Assembly: GCA_946807835.1 (NCBI GenBank)
Contig: OX327683.1
Span: 6,825,001-6,889,000, forward strand
From: Ailanthus altissimus
Lineage: Eukaryota > Streptophyta > Magnoliopsida > Sapindales > Simaroubaceae
Length of the DNA stretch: 64,000 nt
Reading direction: 5' to 3'
Shown here: positions 36,640-46,896 of the stretch, piece after piece
Layout: each line of letters begins with the position of its first letter
How positions within the stretch are numbered: the first letter of the stretch is position 1
Notes under the pieces: generated by a model
What the model saw: the letters and a program-made list of their open reading frames with translations, nothing else
Database searches by the model: none
Told to the model about the DNA's origin: nothing
Made by a program: the position numbers and the translations under genes

Positions 36640-37089
36640 AAAAAACCTGCAATTAAACCTAAACAAATCAAGAAAATTTGTGTTTACTCCACAGGCAGCG
36701 CCGGTGTTGCCTTGCCTACTTCTAGAGCCAATTTTATCAAACCCACCACTGTCCAAAACTTTAATCACAAAAGTAAGAAAATTAAACAAATGGGTATAAC
36801 TAGAGAGAGACAGACAGACAGACAGAGAGAGAGGGAAGGAAGGGCTTAAGTGTAAGGAAATAATACCTTTCTTGGGTTTGCCACTGGGCTTAGGAGTAGC
36901 CATGGCTATGACAATGAGATATCTTGAGGTTGAAGAGAGGAGTGGAGATGGTTTCTTATCATAGAAGTATAGAGAGATGTTTTTAAGATAAGTTGATGGG
37001 CGAAGGAAATAGAGAAGATGAAAGCTTAACATTGTGAAGAGAGGAGGTTAAATTATGGCATTGGTAGGTGGTGGATAGAGAGAAGCCAT
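36640..37089 (-). pseudogene. Truncated plastid ribosomal protein L11 gene (PRPL11-like)
   Basis: On the minus strand a decayed transit-peptide region starts at ATG 37089, followed by PLLSSTSRYLIVIAMATPKP (36960-36880) and SGKPKK. After an intron (donor AAAG|GTATTA at 36866, acceptor GGACAG|TGG near 36750) the sequence reads VVGLIKLALEVGKATPALPV. This is the N-terminal part of chloroplast L11 across the usual transit cleavage region, and the intron shows DNA-level duplication rather than retroposition. Frame breaks occur in the transit peptide. L11 similarity stops by about 36690 (perhaps 36640), so most of the protein, including the C-terminal RNA-binding domain, is absent next to a TIR element. 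Using the earlier acceptor (36758) gives an unrelated 60-residue frame, judged less likely to be meaningful. Confidence 0.75.
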
Positions 37090-37929
37090 TGAAGGAAGCT
37101 TTGCAAAGCGAGTGAAAAGGAGAAGTACTGAGTTTTGAATAATAAAAAAGCCCAATTTTTTTTTAAAATTAAAAAAAAATTGTTAAAATCTGAGTTTCAG
37201 GCCACCTTGATCTGCCCGAGATTTTAATCTAGAACTGGTCCATATTCAAAAAAATTCAGATCCAACTGAAATTCTGGAAAAATTTTAAAAATCTGAATTG
37301 CAATTCGAGTTGAGAAAATTCAAACTCAGACCAACCCTAATGCCAACCACTGAGCACATAATTTTTGAATAAAGTTTGTTAGAGTATATAATACACAGTG
37401 TTTAAAATAAATTAGATGAAATTTTTCTCTTTCTTACACTTCCATGCACTCCACCCCGTCCATAATCTATGCATATGTTGAAATTATTAGATACATGGAT
37501 TTTCATACCCAAAATTCTTAAACAATAAGGGATTACAGCTTCAGATTTACCTAAAATTCAAATAAGCGAAAAAAATATATATATTGTTTTTTATGAAAAT
37601 TCATTATGACTGTTTTTTTTAGTTTATTGAATGTAGAAAGAAATTAAAAGAAATTTTTAACCATTAAAATCATAATAAAAAGAATATGTTAAGTACCTAG
37701 TTATATTTGTAAGTTAGAAATAGTGTTTTTGATGAAAAATATATTCTTTTTTTGTAGTAACAATTATAATGATAAATATTTATTTGAAAACAAGGAAAAA
37801 AAATTCATTAGCTATGAAACAAAATTGATTGATAATGAAAAAGTTTTTTCTAGGAGAGATATAATTGTCAATATATTTTGTAATAATGATCCTGAAATTT
37901 TAGTAAACACTAAATCAAATAAACAAACA
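37090..37929. other. AT-rich intergenic sequence
   Basis: No gene or repeat was recognised up to the CACTA fragment, although upstream parts of the same open frame start near 37723 without a recognisable domain. Confidence 0.45.
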
Positions 37930-38880
37930 AGAAACTTATTTTTTTTTTATTTTCTCAATGTCTTAATTCACCATAATCTTAATGTAATGAATTTTGAGGA
38001 AAATATTTATGATCATATTCTTGAAACTTTATTAATTGTTGTTGAAAAGTCTAAAGATAATTTAAAAACACGCCATGATTTTCAACATTTTGGCATTAAT
38101 AAGCCATTACATCCTAAACCAGAAGGTGCTAATAATTATTATTAATCTTACATATTTTTCTATGAAAAAGAACATAAAAATATTTTCTTAAAAGACTTAA
38201 AGGAAGTGAAAGTCTTAGATGGTCATGCATCAAATATTTTTCGATGTGTAAACATCAAGGAGTGTCATATTTAGGGTCTTAAAAGTCATGATAATCATAT
38301 ATTAATGCAATAATTACTTCTTCTGGCAACTCGTAGAGCACTGCCTAAGAATGTTATTGAAGAATTGATTGAGTTGAGTAACTTTTTTAAACAATTATAC
38401 TCAAAAGTTAATATGTCTGATGGCATATTCTATATTTAAGATAGAATTGTACTTATGCTTTGTCATCTTGAAAAGATTTTTCTAATGTCATTTTTTGATA
38501 TCATGGATCGTTTACCTATTCATTTAGCCGAAGAGACATTATTGTTGGTATTAAAAAATTTCAATTGATATACCCTAATAAAAGGTATGATTGGCAATGT
38601 TGTTGCCTTTATATATATTTTAAATTTTTTAAAACATATTATAATTGTATTTAATATCTTTCTATTATAGGTATTTATTAAGTCTAAACATTTATATGCA
38701 CAATCAAGCACATCTTGAGGCTTCAATTGCTAAATGATATTTAATGGAAGAGTGTATGAATTTTTGTTCAAGATACCTTAATAAAGTAGAAACCAAAAAT
38801 AATCGACCAGTTTGTAATGATGATTATGGTAATAAAATTTTTATTAATAAGAAAATAGAAAATACACTTATTTTAACAAG
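37930..38880 (+). pseudogene. CACTA (En/Spm) TNP2-type transposase remnant with DUF4218 region
   Basis: An open segment ending at 38145 contains NFEENIYDHILETLL and SKDNLKTRHDFQHFGI, matching the C-terminal part of TNP2 transposases. It continues, with stops, through VKVLDGHASNIFRCVN, GLKSHDNHILMQ, RALPKNVIEELIELSNFF, CHLEKIF and FFDIMDRLPIHLAEE (about 38200-38530), the hallmark run of the transposase-associated DUF4218 domain. Later pieces lie near 38690-38780. Catalytic N-terminal parts and element termini were not found. It is a dead fragment cut by the LTR at 38905. Confidence 0.85.
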
Positions 38881-38904
38881 ATATAATAAGCTTTAACCAT
38901 AATA

Positions 38905-39701
38905 TGTTAGAATTTGGTTATTCAAAATTGTATTTGAGTTGAATATTAATGAAGCGTCGAAATAAGGTCAAAGATGTGTTAGACAGACAAGAAAGAGTCG
39001 AAAATAAAAGCTAGTAGCGAGGAGGGTCTTGGAGCGTGAAGAAAAGATGAGGGCCAAGTCACTTCATCACCTTGATGCTAGATTGTGGCACCTAGGCGCC
39101 AAAAGTTGGGTAATTTGGTGCCTAGGTGCCAACTTACAAGATTTTTTTCATTTTAAAGAATTTTCATCCCAAAGTTTGCTTTTAAACTCTTATAATGTGT
39201 AAACTCTTATTCTAATTAAAATTAAAGTTTTTATGGACCTTTTAAAGCATATATAAACTCTGTAACCTATTAAAATAATTAAGTATAAAAAATATAAATA
39301 TAAGAAAGAATATAGAGTTAGGTAGGCACTAGAGTGCTACTATAGAATCGCTTGAGTCCTGAGCATGCAAGAGAGTGATGATAAATCATTTAAAAAAGAG
39401 TTCTAATTATTCATTGTATCCCTTAATTAATCTCTCTTTGTAAGACATTAGTAATTTGGAAGATCTTTGTGATTTGGTAGGTCTTTGTGACTTAGAATTC
39501 TTTGTAAATTAATAATAAAATGAGTTGAATTTTTAATTCATCATGAACGTAGATATTTATCATCGAACCACATATATCATGTGTTTTGTGATAATTTTTT
39601 ATTTATATCTATTATGCAAAATCTTTTATATTCTTAGTTATGTGTGAATGAAGCCTTTCACAAAGTATAAATATTTTTTAGAGCATGTAAAAATTTCAAC
39701 A
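38905..39701 (+). repeat. Copia-1-family LTR with following primer-binding site
   Basis: Begins TGTTAGAATTTGG and ends TTTCAACA. It is collinear with the Copia-1 LTRs (block ATTCAAAATTGTATTTGAG near 38922, TATA region GCATATATAAAC near 39247). A site TGGTATTAGTA (39704-39714) follows, as in a 5' LTR, but the internal region is lost within about 70 bases. It holds palindromic GGCACCTAGGCGCC and GGTGCCTAGGTGCC near 39086-39132. Confidence 0.75.
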
Positions 39702-39714
39702 AATGGTATTAGTA

Positions 39715-41332
39715 TTATGGCTGAAGTTGATAGCTAAGTGGTATTAGATCGAAGAGCCTAACTTAATTTTCTACCAAAACTATGGTATTATATATAAAAT
39801 GTTTAAAAAAGAAAAGAAAATGACAATAGAATAAAACAAAATACAAAGACATTAATGAAGAAGTTATGCTCGATGATATCTTCAAATCAAACAATTTATT
39901 TATTACTAAGGAATTAATACCCCCTCGACAAGTTCTCTTTCCAATGTAAACAAATGTACAATTTTCAAGAAATCTATATTTCATTTTTATTAAAAAAAAT
40001 TTTTTTTAATAAATTACTTAGCTGAAAATGTATAATATATCTTTAGTGTGGAAACAAAAAAATTGACACAACACGAATTAATTTTTCATACAATAAGTTA
40101 TTTTTTTTCTTTCAAATAAACATCAACATAAGATTCAAGAAATTTGAATAAACCTTTAAGATTAAAATCACTTTAAAACATATATGAATAAGAAATAGAG
40201 AGAAATAATTCTAAAATGATTACAAGCTTGATGCTAACAAAACCTACGCAACAAAATAATTTCAAAAAAAGGTAAATTAAAATAATTATTAATTTCTTTT
40301 ACCTATGAAATTTGAAGCTTTATAAAGAAATTGACAGAAAGAATTAATGTTTTTTTAAAGATGAAATTGCATTATAAAAGAAAAAAAAAATTTATCTTGG
40401 TAAAGAAGAAAGTTTTATATGGTGTTGTTTTTAAAATTTGTTTTATTTTATCATTTAATAATTATTTGATACATTAATTTGAGATAATAAAAAATTAAAA
40501 TATCATTCAAAAAGTGTAGTATTACTCTAGAACAAAATGCTAAAATACAAAAAAAGAAAAGAAAAAGTCAAAAGTGAAAATTTGACAAGTTCCAAATCTC
40601 AAGAATCATGGTGAAGTGAAGACCTTTTTTTTTATAACAATTATCCCACCGAGAGAATGAGAAAGATGATAAACTCAAAATTATTAGTTATAAAAATTCC
40701 TTCTTTTTAAATATGAGAGCAATAAAATCGATACATTGAAAATATTATTAAGAAAATATTTAAGAGTTATGAATAATAATTTTTTTTATAGTTTTTATTT
40801 TAAAAAATAAAACTAAATTAAATCTAAGTTAATTCCTATTATATTAATGTAATATATAAAAATCAATTCTTAATATGTCAAAAATAAAAGAAATATAATT
40901 TTTTAATATATACTAATTTAAAAAATATGAAAAATCTTAAAACTACAAGTTCAATTTGTTTTTTAAGAAAAAAGCTTAAACTACAAGTTTTTTGTTTAAA
41001 AAAAGAATGTTGTTTTTGTTAATGACTTATCTTTAAAACTAATATTAGCTTTCACCTATTAATTTAAATTTTTGGTTTAAGTGATAAACTAATATGATTT
41101 TAGAGCAAAAGTTTTGAGTTCGAGCTCTCATATCTTTTTTAAAATTAATTTCTTAATTTCTATGAGACGAAGGATTCACTATAATTCAAGCCGAAGCCTA
41201 TTCGAATTCACATTTTATATAAGGAGAACTGTTAAAGATTTATTTTTAATACTAATATTAAATCTTCACATATCAACTTAAAATTTTAAATTGAATAATA
41301 AACTAATAATTTTAACAAATGTTCAAATCAAA
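39715..41332. other. AT-rich sequence without recognised genes
   Basis: Poly-A and poly-T rich. A pol III B-box-like GAGTTCGAGCTCTCA near 41118, with T/A-rich flanks, may be another decayed SINE; the evidence is weak. Confidence 0.4.
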
Positions 41333-41521
41333 TCAAATATAATAACTCAAGAAATATGGCATAGACATATGCCAAACCCCATCTACAACATTAATTACAG
41401 CATATTTAGCTGAAGAATGAACTACCATATTCTCCTCCCTTATGATAAAGGAGTAAATAACATCCTTCAAAGCATTGATTAGGTTGAACACAGCCAATAA
41501 AATATCTTCCTCAATCCCCAC
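41333..41521 (-). pseudogene. LINE-type RNase H (RVT_3) C-terminal fragment
   Basis: The minus-strand segment reads ...NALKDVIYSFIIREENMVVH then SSAKYAVINVVDGVW. The pattern R-E-x-N-x-V-A/V-H-x-x-A-K-x-A followed by W is the end of the RNase H domain found in plant L1-type LINEs and related domesticated proteins. Only about 60 residues remain, with no reverse transcriptase nearby. Confidence 0.6.
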
Positions 41522-41763
41522 TTTAAAACTACAAGTTTGAAGTGGTTAAATAAATATACAATTAAGTTTTTTAAAAAATAAATTTTCTATTATTAATTGT
41601 TCTTGGAGCTCCGTTGAACTACTACTCCTTGTATTGGATAGAGTAATTGAGGAGAAAGGTGACAGGTGATTGGGGAGTGAAAAAGAAGAAATAAAGACAA
41701 ATTTGAATCTAATTTGGATTTCAATGCCTAATCCCCGCCAGAGATGAAAGTATAAACACGAGG

Positions 41764-42003
41764 GAAATTGTCATTTTAGTTTTTATATTTTTGTTAAATT
41801 ATTTATGATATTTTAAAAATTATTAATCAAGTCTTTAAAGACGAAAATAGTTATATTTTAAAGATTAAAATAGTAACAAAAAAAATATATTTTAGAAATG
41901 AAAATAATAACAAAAATGTCATTAAAAGACAAACTTGATAATATTTAAAATATTAGAAATAAGTGAATAATTTAATAAAAATACAGAGACGAAATGGTCA
42001 ATT
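41764..42003. mobile_element. Foldback MITE, copy 1
   Basis: An almost fully palindromic element of about 240 bp. The left arm (AATTGTCATTTTAGTTTTTA) matches the complement of the right arm (AATTGACCATTTCGTCTCTG), continuing for about 90 bases to TTTTAAAAATTAT. The same family recurs at 46111-46323. Confidence 0.8.
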
Positions 42004-42684
42004 CTTTAAATATAATAAAAGAATTTCTCTCTTAAAAGTATGGTGGAGAGAAAAATAAATAAAATAGGAAAAAAAGAGAGTTCAAATGCATGAACAACAT
42101 AGAAAGTAATGTGGTTCTAAGATTTTAAAAAATTTTGTAGAGTTCAAGTCAGAGAGACAGATTTTAAGAAATTAAAATTGACAAAGTTTCAAATTAGATT
42201 ATGTGATTTTTATGCGAGGTTTATGAAGTGATAAAAGTGTAGGATTATTGATAGAAGAGTAATAGTAAGTTTATAAAGTTGAGATATAAAATTTATATTG
42301 TAATTGACTAAATTTTTAGATTAGATAAAAGTATAGGATTATTTGTAGAAGAGTAATGCTAAATTTATAAAGTTGAAATACAAAATTTGCATTTCCCTTA
42401 ATGTACTACTAATTAATAACTAACACATTTTAAAAAGTTACGAATTTTTATATCTCATTAATATGATAATTATATAACATCACTCAATAATTATATGTAC
42501 TCTTTTCTTTGGTTTGATTCGATTTCTAGTCTTTGGTACATGAACTTTGACATTTGTGAAAATCAACATTCCCAAGTATCATTTTAGGAATATATTTTAT
42601 TTTCATTAGTCTGTTTTGAATAAAATTGTAAAAATTTTCAGTTACGTTTATAAAAAGCAACATACATTTACGCCCTTCAGAAAC
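42004..42684. other. Intergenic region 3' of the GH3 gene
   Basis: No gene. A 94-bp tandem duplication (GATAAAAGTGTAGGATTATT at 42230 and GATAAAAGTATAGGATTATT at 42324) is the main feature. Confidence 0.6.
42230..42395. repeat. Tandem duplication, period 94
   Basis: Two units of about 70 matching bases start at 42230 and 42324 and differ by about ten substitutions. Confidence 0.85.
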
Positions 42685-45600
42685 TTAAGCATTGTTTTCC
42701 TTAGTCTCAAGACCGAAACCAAACGGGAAGAGGGGATCATAGTGTTTGTCACCAACGTTCATGGGAAGTTGATCAACTCTTTTCATCCAAGTCCTAGCCA
42801 ACTTTCCAGTGAATGGGTAGTCACCAAATAAAAGATCAGCAACACCTTGGCCTTCACTTCCGGGAAGCCATGCAGCCACAAGTGCATCCATGGTTCCGAG
42901 ATACGGCTCCATCACGAGCGGGCGCCCGGAAATGAGGACAACAACACATTTTACGGAACCACAGACGTTGTGGATTGTTTCTGGACCTGGCGAAGGCAGT
43001 GTAAGATTTAGATTATCACCCTTTGTTTCAGCATATGGCTTCTCTCCTACAACAACTATGGCATATGAGAAGTCGTTGCTCTTTACGAAATTTGAGTCAG
43101 GGTTCTCGTTGAAAACAACATTTGTGCTTGGATCAACAGCAGCACTGATGGCACGAAGAATTGTAGTTCCTGTTTTCCAATATCATATGTTAAAACAAAT
43201 ATGGAATTAATTGACTATAATCAAGACCGATTAAACGAAAGGAATCTATCTATATCAAACTTTTGATTTGCTAATTATATACCTTCTGTATAATTGTTTC
43301 CACTACCACCTTGCCATTCAATAGTCCAACCGCCACACTGATAGCCCAAATTGTCAGCATGAGTACCAGCAACAAGGACCTTGGGTGCTTTCTTTGGGAG
43401 TGGCAATAGAGGCTGAGATGGGTCTTTGCCATTTTTCAATAGCACAAGTGATTTCCTCACAGCTTCCCTTGCTAATTCTCTATGTTCCTGATCACAACAA
43501 CAGATAAAATTAGGCATAAGATTATTATTTAAATGCAAATGGTGCCCAAGCATAAGCGACAGCGAAATGAAGTAGGTAAAGCTTAATTAGTACCTTGCAT
43601 CCGATTTTGTTGACAAGGCTGTAATCAGCCATTGGGTTCTCAAAGAGCCCCGTGATGAACTTGACTCTCAAAATTCTCTTTACAGCATCATCAATTCTGC
43701 TCATTGGAATCGCCTTCTTATCGACCACCAGATCTGTTAGGATGTTGATAAACTCTGGGTACAAGTAAGGAACCATGATCTGCTCATCCCAAAACAAAAT
43801 ATTAAGACCAAATCATTACATTATTAACGTTTCTTATTGTTATCATTTTCATATAAGTTAATGAACAAACTTAACTAATAAAACTTAATTATAAATATAC
43901 CACGTCAAGACCAGCTAGAATTGATTCTTGAATCGAATAAGTATAGTTGGAATGTGCTGGAGAGGTAATCCTGTCGATTCCTTCCCAATCTGAGATGGTG
44001 AAACCCTTTAAAAAAAATTAACCAATCAAATATCAATTAATTTTTCAAATAAAATTCAGATAATTATTGATAGAAATCATAAATATATAATGAAGGATTT
44101 TTTAATAAATATTTTGGATATGAGTGAGAAATTTCAATTACTAAATATCTAATCCCTTATTTTCAACTCTTACTTAAATTAAGATAGTCGCAGTTGCAGA
44201 ACACCTTAGAAAACACTCGAGCTACGCCTTATGGGCATATAATGAAGGACTTATATGTTAAAAAAAATTCTTTTAAAGATAAGATTAGATAAGTTCATGT
44301 TTAAGGTAAGTGCATAATCACCTTGAACTTGAGTTTATGTTTGAGATAGCGAGTAACCAAATCCTTGTTGCCGTGCATCTTCTTTCCATTAATACTGGAA
44401 TATGAAATCATAACGGTGGAGACGCGATTCTCCATTGCAGTAACGTAAGGAGGCATGTGGATACCCATCAATTGATCCTCGGTAACAATTGTGTTGTTTT
44501 CATTAATACCCTGAACTGTGCCACCATCACCCACGTAGTGCTTTGCACAAGCTGCCACCTTGTCCCTATATTTTACGTACAAAATTAACTAATGAATGTT
44601 ATAGCCCTAATACAATGTATTAAGAAGAGAAGGGAAGAAAAGAAAAGAAGACATTGAAGAATTCTCACTTTCCACCAACAAAAGGAGTCCCTCTCTTAAC
44701 AAATTTGGGGTCTGCACCTCCTTGTAAACCGGAGATAATATCAGCCATCATTTGTACAATCTTAACATCCTCACTGTAGCTCTCATAACACCTTCCCCAC
44801 CTCGGATCCCTGCAAACCTGCAGAATTATAATTCTTTTATTACTAAATATGACATATTTTAAAATTTTAAACATATATATATTCGATTTTAATTGGGTGG
44901 ACGAAGTCACTCATCATTAGTTAATGACTTTATAAAAAAAGTCAACACTTAATTTTAGTTAAAAAAAAGTTTAATTAAAGCCAAGTATTAACTTTTCATA
45001 AAATTACAAATAATATATATTATACTATTTAGTTACCGCGATGCATGGGGCAAAAGCATAAGGAATGCCAGTTGCTCTAACTTCTAGTGCAGTTGCAGCA
45101 CCGATTCTCTTTACAAGATTAGAATCCCTGCAGGAAATTGAATCATTAGGAATACTGAAGAGAATTTAATCAATAAGTAAATAGAAAATTAAACGAAGAT
45201 CAATATTCCCATAAATTAAATTAAAAAAAATTAACTTGCCTGGTAACTCCAAGGCCAACATTATGGGGGAAGATGGTGGCTTTATAAACATTGTTGTGGC
45301 CATGGACAGCATCAATTCCATAAATCATTGGAATGCCGAGACGTGTTGCAAGAGCTCCTCTCTGCATTTCATTTACCATATCAACCCATTGTTGTGCCGT
45401 TCCATTGATAGCTGGTACACTTCCTCCGCCGCTCAAAACACTCCCTACAATTTTACTCACAAATTCTTCGTTAGTGGCTCGATTATTATCGCTCATATCG
45501 AATAGTTTTTTTTTTTTTTTAAGAAAAGAAATTTGATTTACGTTTATGTGCTATCTGCAAAAAGAAAATTTGCAAATGAAAAATAAAATGTACCGATGGA

Positions 45601-45843
45601 GTAGTTCTTCATGACATCAAACGTGGCATTAAGCCTCTCAACTTGGACCATCTGACCAATCTTCTCGGGAAGAGTCATTCTTTTCAATAAGTCCTTGACC
45701 CTATCTTCCACGCTCCGTTTTGGGTCTTTGTATATCATTTGATTTGGATCATTTTCTTGATTTGTAGCAACAGCCAGGGAGGCATAAGAACACAAAAGTA
45801 AAATTCCCAATAGGGGAATCAAACTTGTTTTCATTTTCATCAT
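42685..45843 (-). CDS. Family GH3 exo-beta-glucosidase / beta-D-glucan exohydrolase, nine exons
   Basis: Exons 45843-45594, 45444-45240, 45127-45037, 44817-44669, 44565-44322, 44005-43901, 43779-43594, 43487-43283 and 43169-42685 join in frame to 639 residues. Residues 1-26 are a signal peptide ([19 protein letters not shown]), so it should act in the apoplast, releasing glucose from beta-glucans and oligosaccharides in wall turnover. Visible GH3 motifs: YGIDAVHG (Asp128), DPRWGR, KHYVGDG (Lys240, His241), nucleophile ISDW (Asp319), GGWTIEWQG (Trp468) and [10 protein letters not shown]. Key residues sit 34 positions after those of barley ExoI; the acid/base is probably Glu526. The C-terminal domain ends FPFGFGLE. 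Length is normal for the family. Intron 2 uses a GC donor (CCAG|GCAAGT); the other introns are GT-AG. Several N-glycosylation sequons are present. It looks functional. Confidence 0.95.
45238..45239 (-). other. GC splice donor of GH3 intron 2
   Basis: Exon 2 must end ...GTT ACC AG so that the next exon (G GAT TCT AAT) keeps the conserved R-D-x-N-L-V-K-R segment. This places a GC dinucleotide in the otherwise consensus donor AG|GCAAGT. A GT four bases further on would break the frame. Confidence 0.85.
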
Positions 45844-45897
45844 TTTTTCAAACCAAAATTTTGTCTATATAGGATCATCCGAATGAGAGAAAAGAGG

Positions 45898-45905
45898 TAT
45901 TTATA
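45898..45905 (-). promoter_or_regulatory. TATA box of the GH3 gene
   Basis: TATAAATA on the minus strand, about 55 bases upstream of the first ATG. Confidence 0.6.
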
Positions 45906-46005
45906 AGAAATTTATTACATTATTACCTATTATTAAAGAAAGAAACTAATTCATTAACAAAAGAAACTACATATATTTGCACTCGCTTATGGTTTGTTTT
46001 TGCCA

Positions 46006-46380
46006 AAAATATTAGGTCTCACGTCGATTCTCTTCCAAATATTGTTTTTTCTTTCCAAAACAATAGGTCTCACGTGGATTGTCTTCCAAATATATATAAA
46101 TTTTTTGGATAATTATCACTTTAATTCCTATATTTGTGTTGAATTACTTATTAAGTTCTTAACATTTTAAAAATTATTAATTATGTCCTTCATAAATGAA
46201 AATAGTAGTAAATAGTATTTTTAATAATAAACATTGTAGCAAAAACGATGTAATTGATAATTTTTAAAATATTTTAAATTAAGTGAGCAATTTAATAAAA
46301 ATATAAAGATTAAACTATCAATTTCTCTTCTTTTTTTTTTCAAAAGAATAAGTCTCACGTGAATTGTCTTTCAAATTTAT
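46006..46380. promoter_or_regulatory. Three G-box-bearing repeats upstream of the GH3 gene
   Basis: A unit of about 35 bases containing TAGGTCTCACGT(G/C)GATT...TTCCAAAT occurs near 46012, 46063 and 46348. Two copies hold the palindromic G-box CACGTG (46071-46076 and 46356-46361) and one has CACGTC (46020-46025). The unit lies about 175-515 bases upstream of the start codon, where bZIP or bHLH factors could bind. A MITE separates copies two and three. Function is inferred. Confidence 0.55.
46111..46323. mobile_element. Foldback MITE, copy 2, in the GH3 upstream region
   Basis: The left arm (TTATCACTTTAATTCCTATA) and the complement of the right arm (TTGATAGTTTAATCTTTATA) pair over about 80 bases, sharing TTTTAAAAATTAT with the copy at 41764-42003. 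Confidence 0.8.
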
Positions 46381-46896
46381 TGATATATCAAATTTAGTTA
46401 CCTTTTAGAGACCAAGTTTTTTCCTAGGTTATACAAGTTAACAAACTAATCCACAAACCCTATCCAAAAACCCTATGTTAAGCTAGGTTTGATTGGTTGA
46501 AAATTAAGGTATTAGCTTTTAAAACTTGGTAAATTTAGCGGTCCCTTAGTTGGTGATTTGTTAATGAACGTTGAATTAAGTTCATGTTGAGAAATTCATA
46601 TGATAATCACTAAATGTTTGGTTGGTTAACAATACTTAAATGAGTTAAAATTAAACACGTAAACTATTGCCTATGTTTTAAATAATTTTGTATTTGAGAA
46701 ATTTTTCATTTAAATTGAAAGTTGGTGATGTTTCAAGTTAGGCTGAAGGTAAGTTGATGAAGGAAGAAATAACTATATCTGTTTTGTACCAAGAGATTCA
46801 TTAGTATAAGAAAAGAAAAAGAAAGAAAAAACACTTAATATATCTATTTGGAGAACAAGACCAACAAACTGTATTTTTTTTTTTAAAAAAAAAAGA
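46381..46896. other. AT-rich intergenic sequence
   Basis: No gene or clear repeat was seen. Confidence 0.5.

Noticed and set aside
36613..37032. Continuous 139-codon minus-strand frame across the L11 fragment
   Set aside because: It reads through an obvious intron and, after it, out of the L11 frame. The recognisable pieces use the spliced join, so it is not a gene in its own right.
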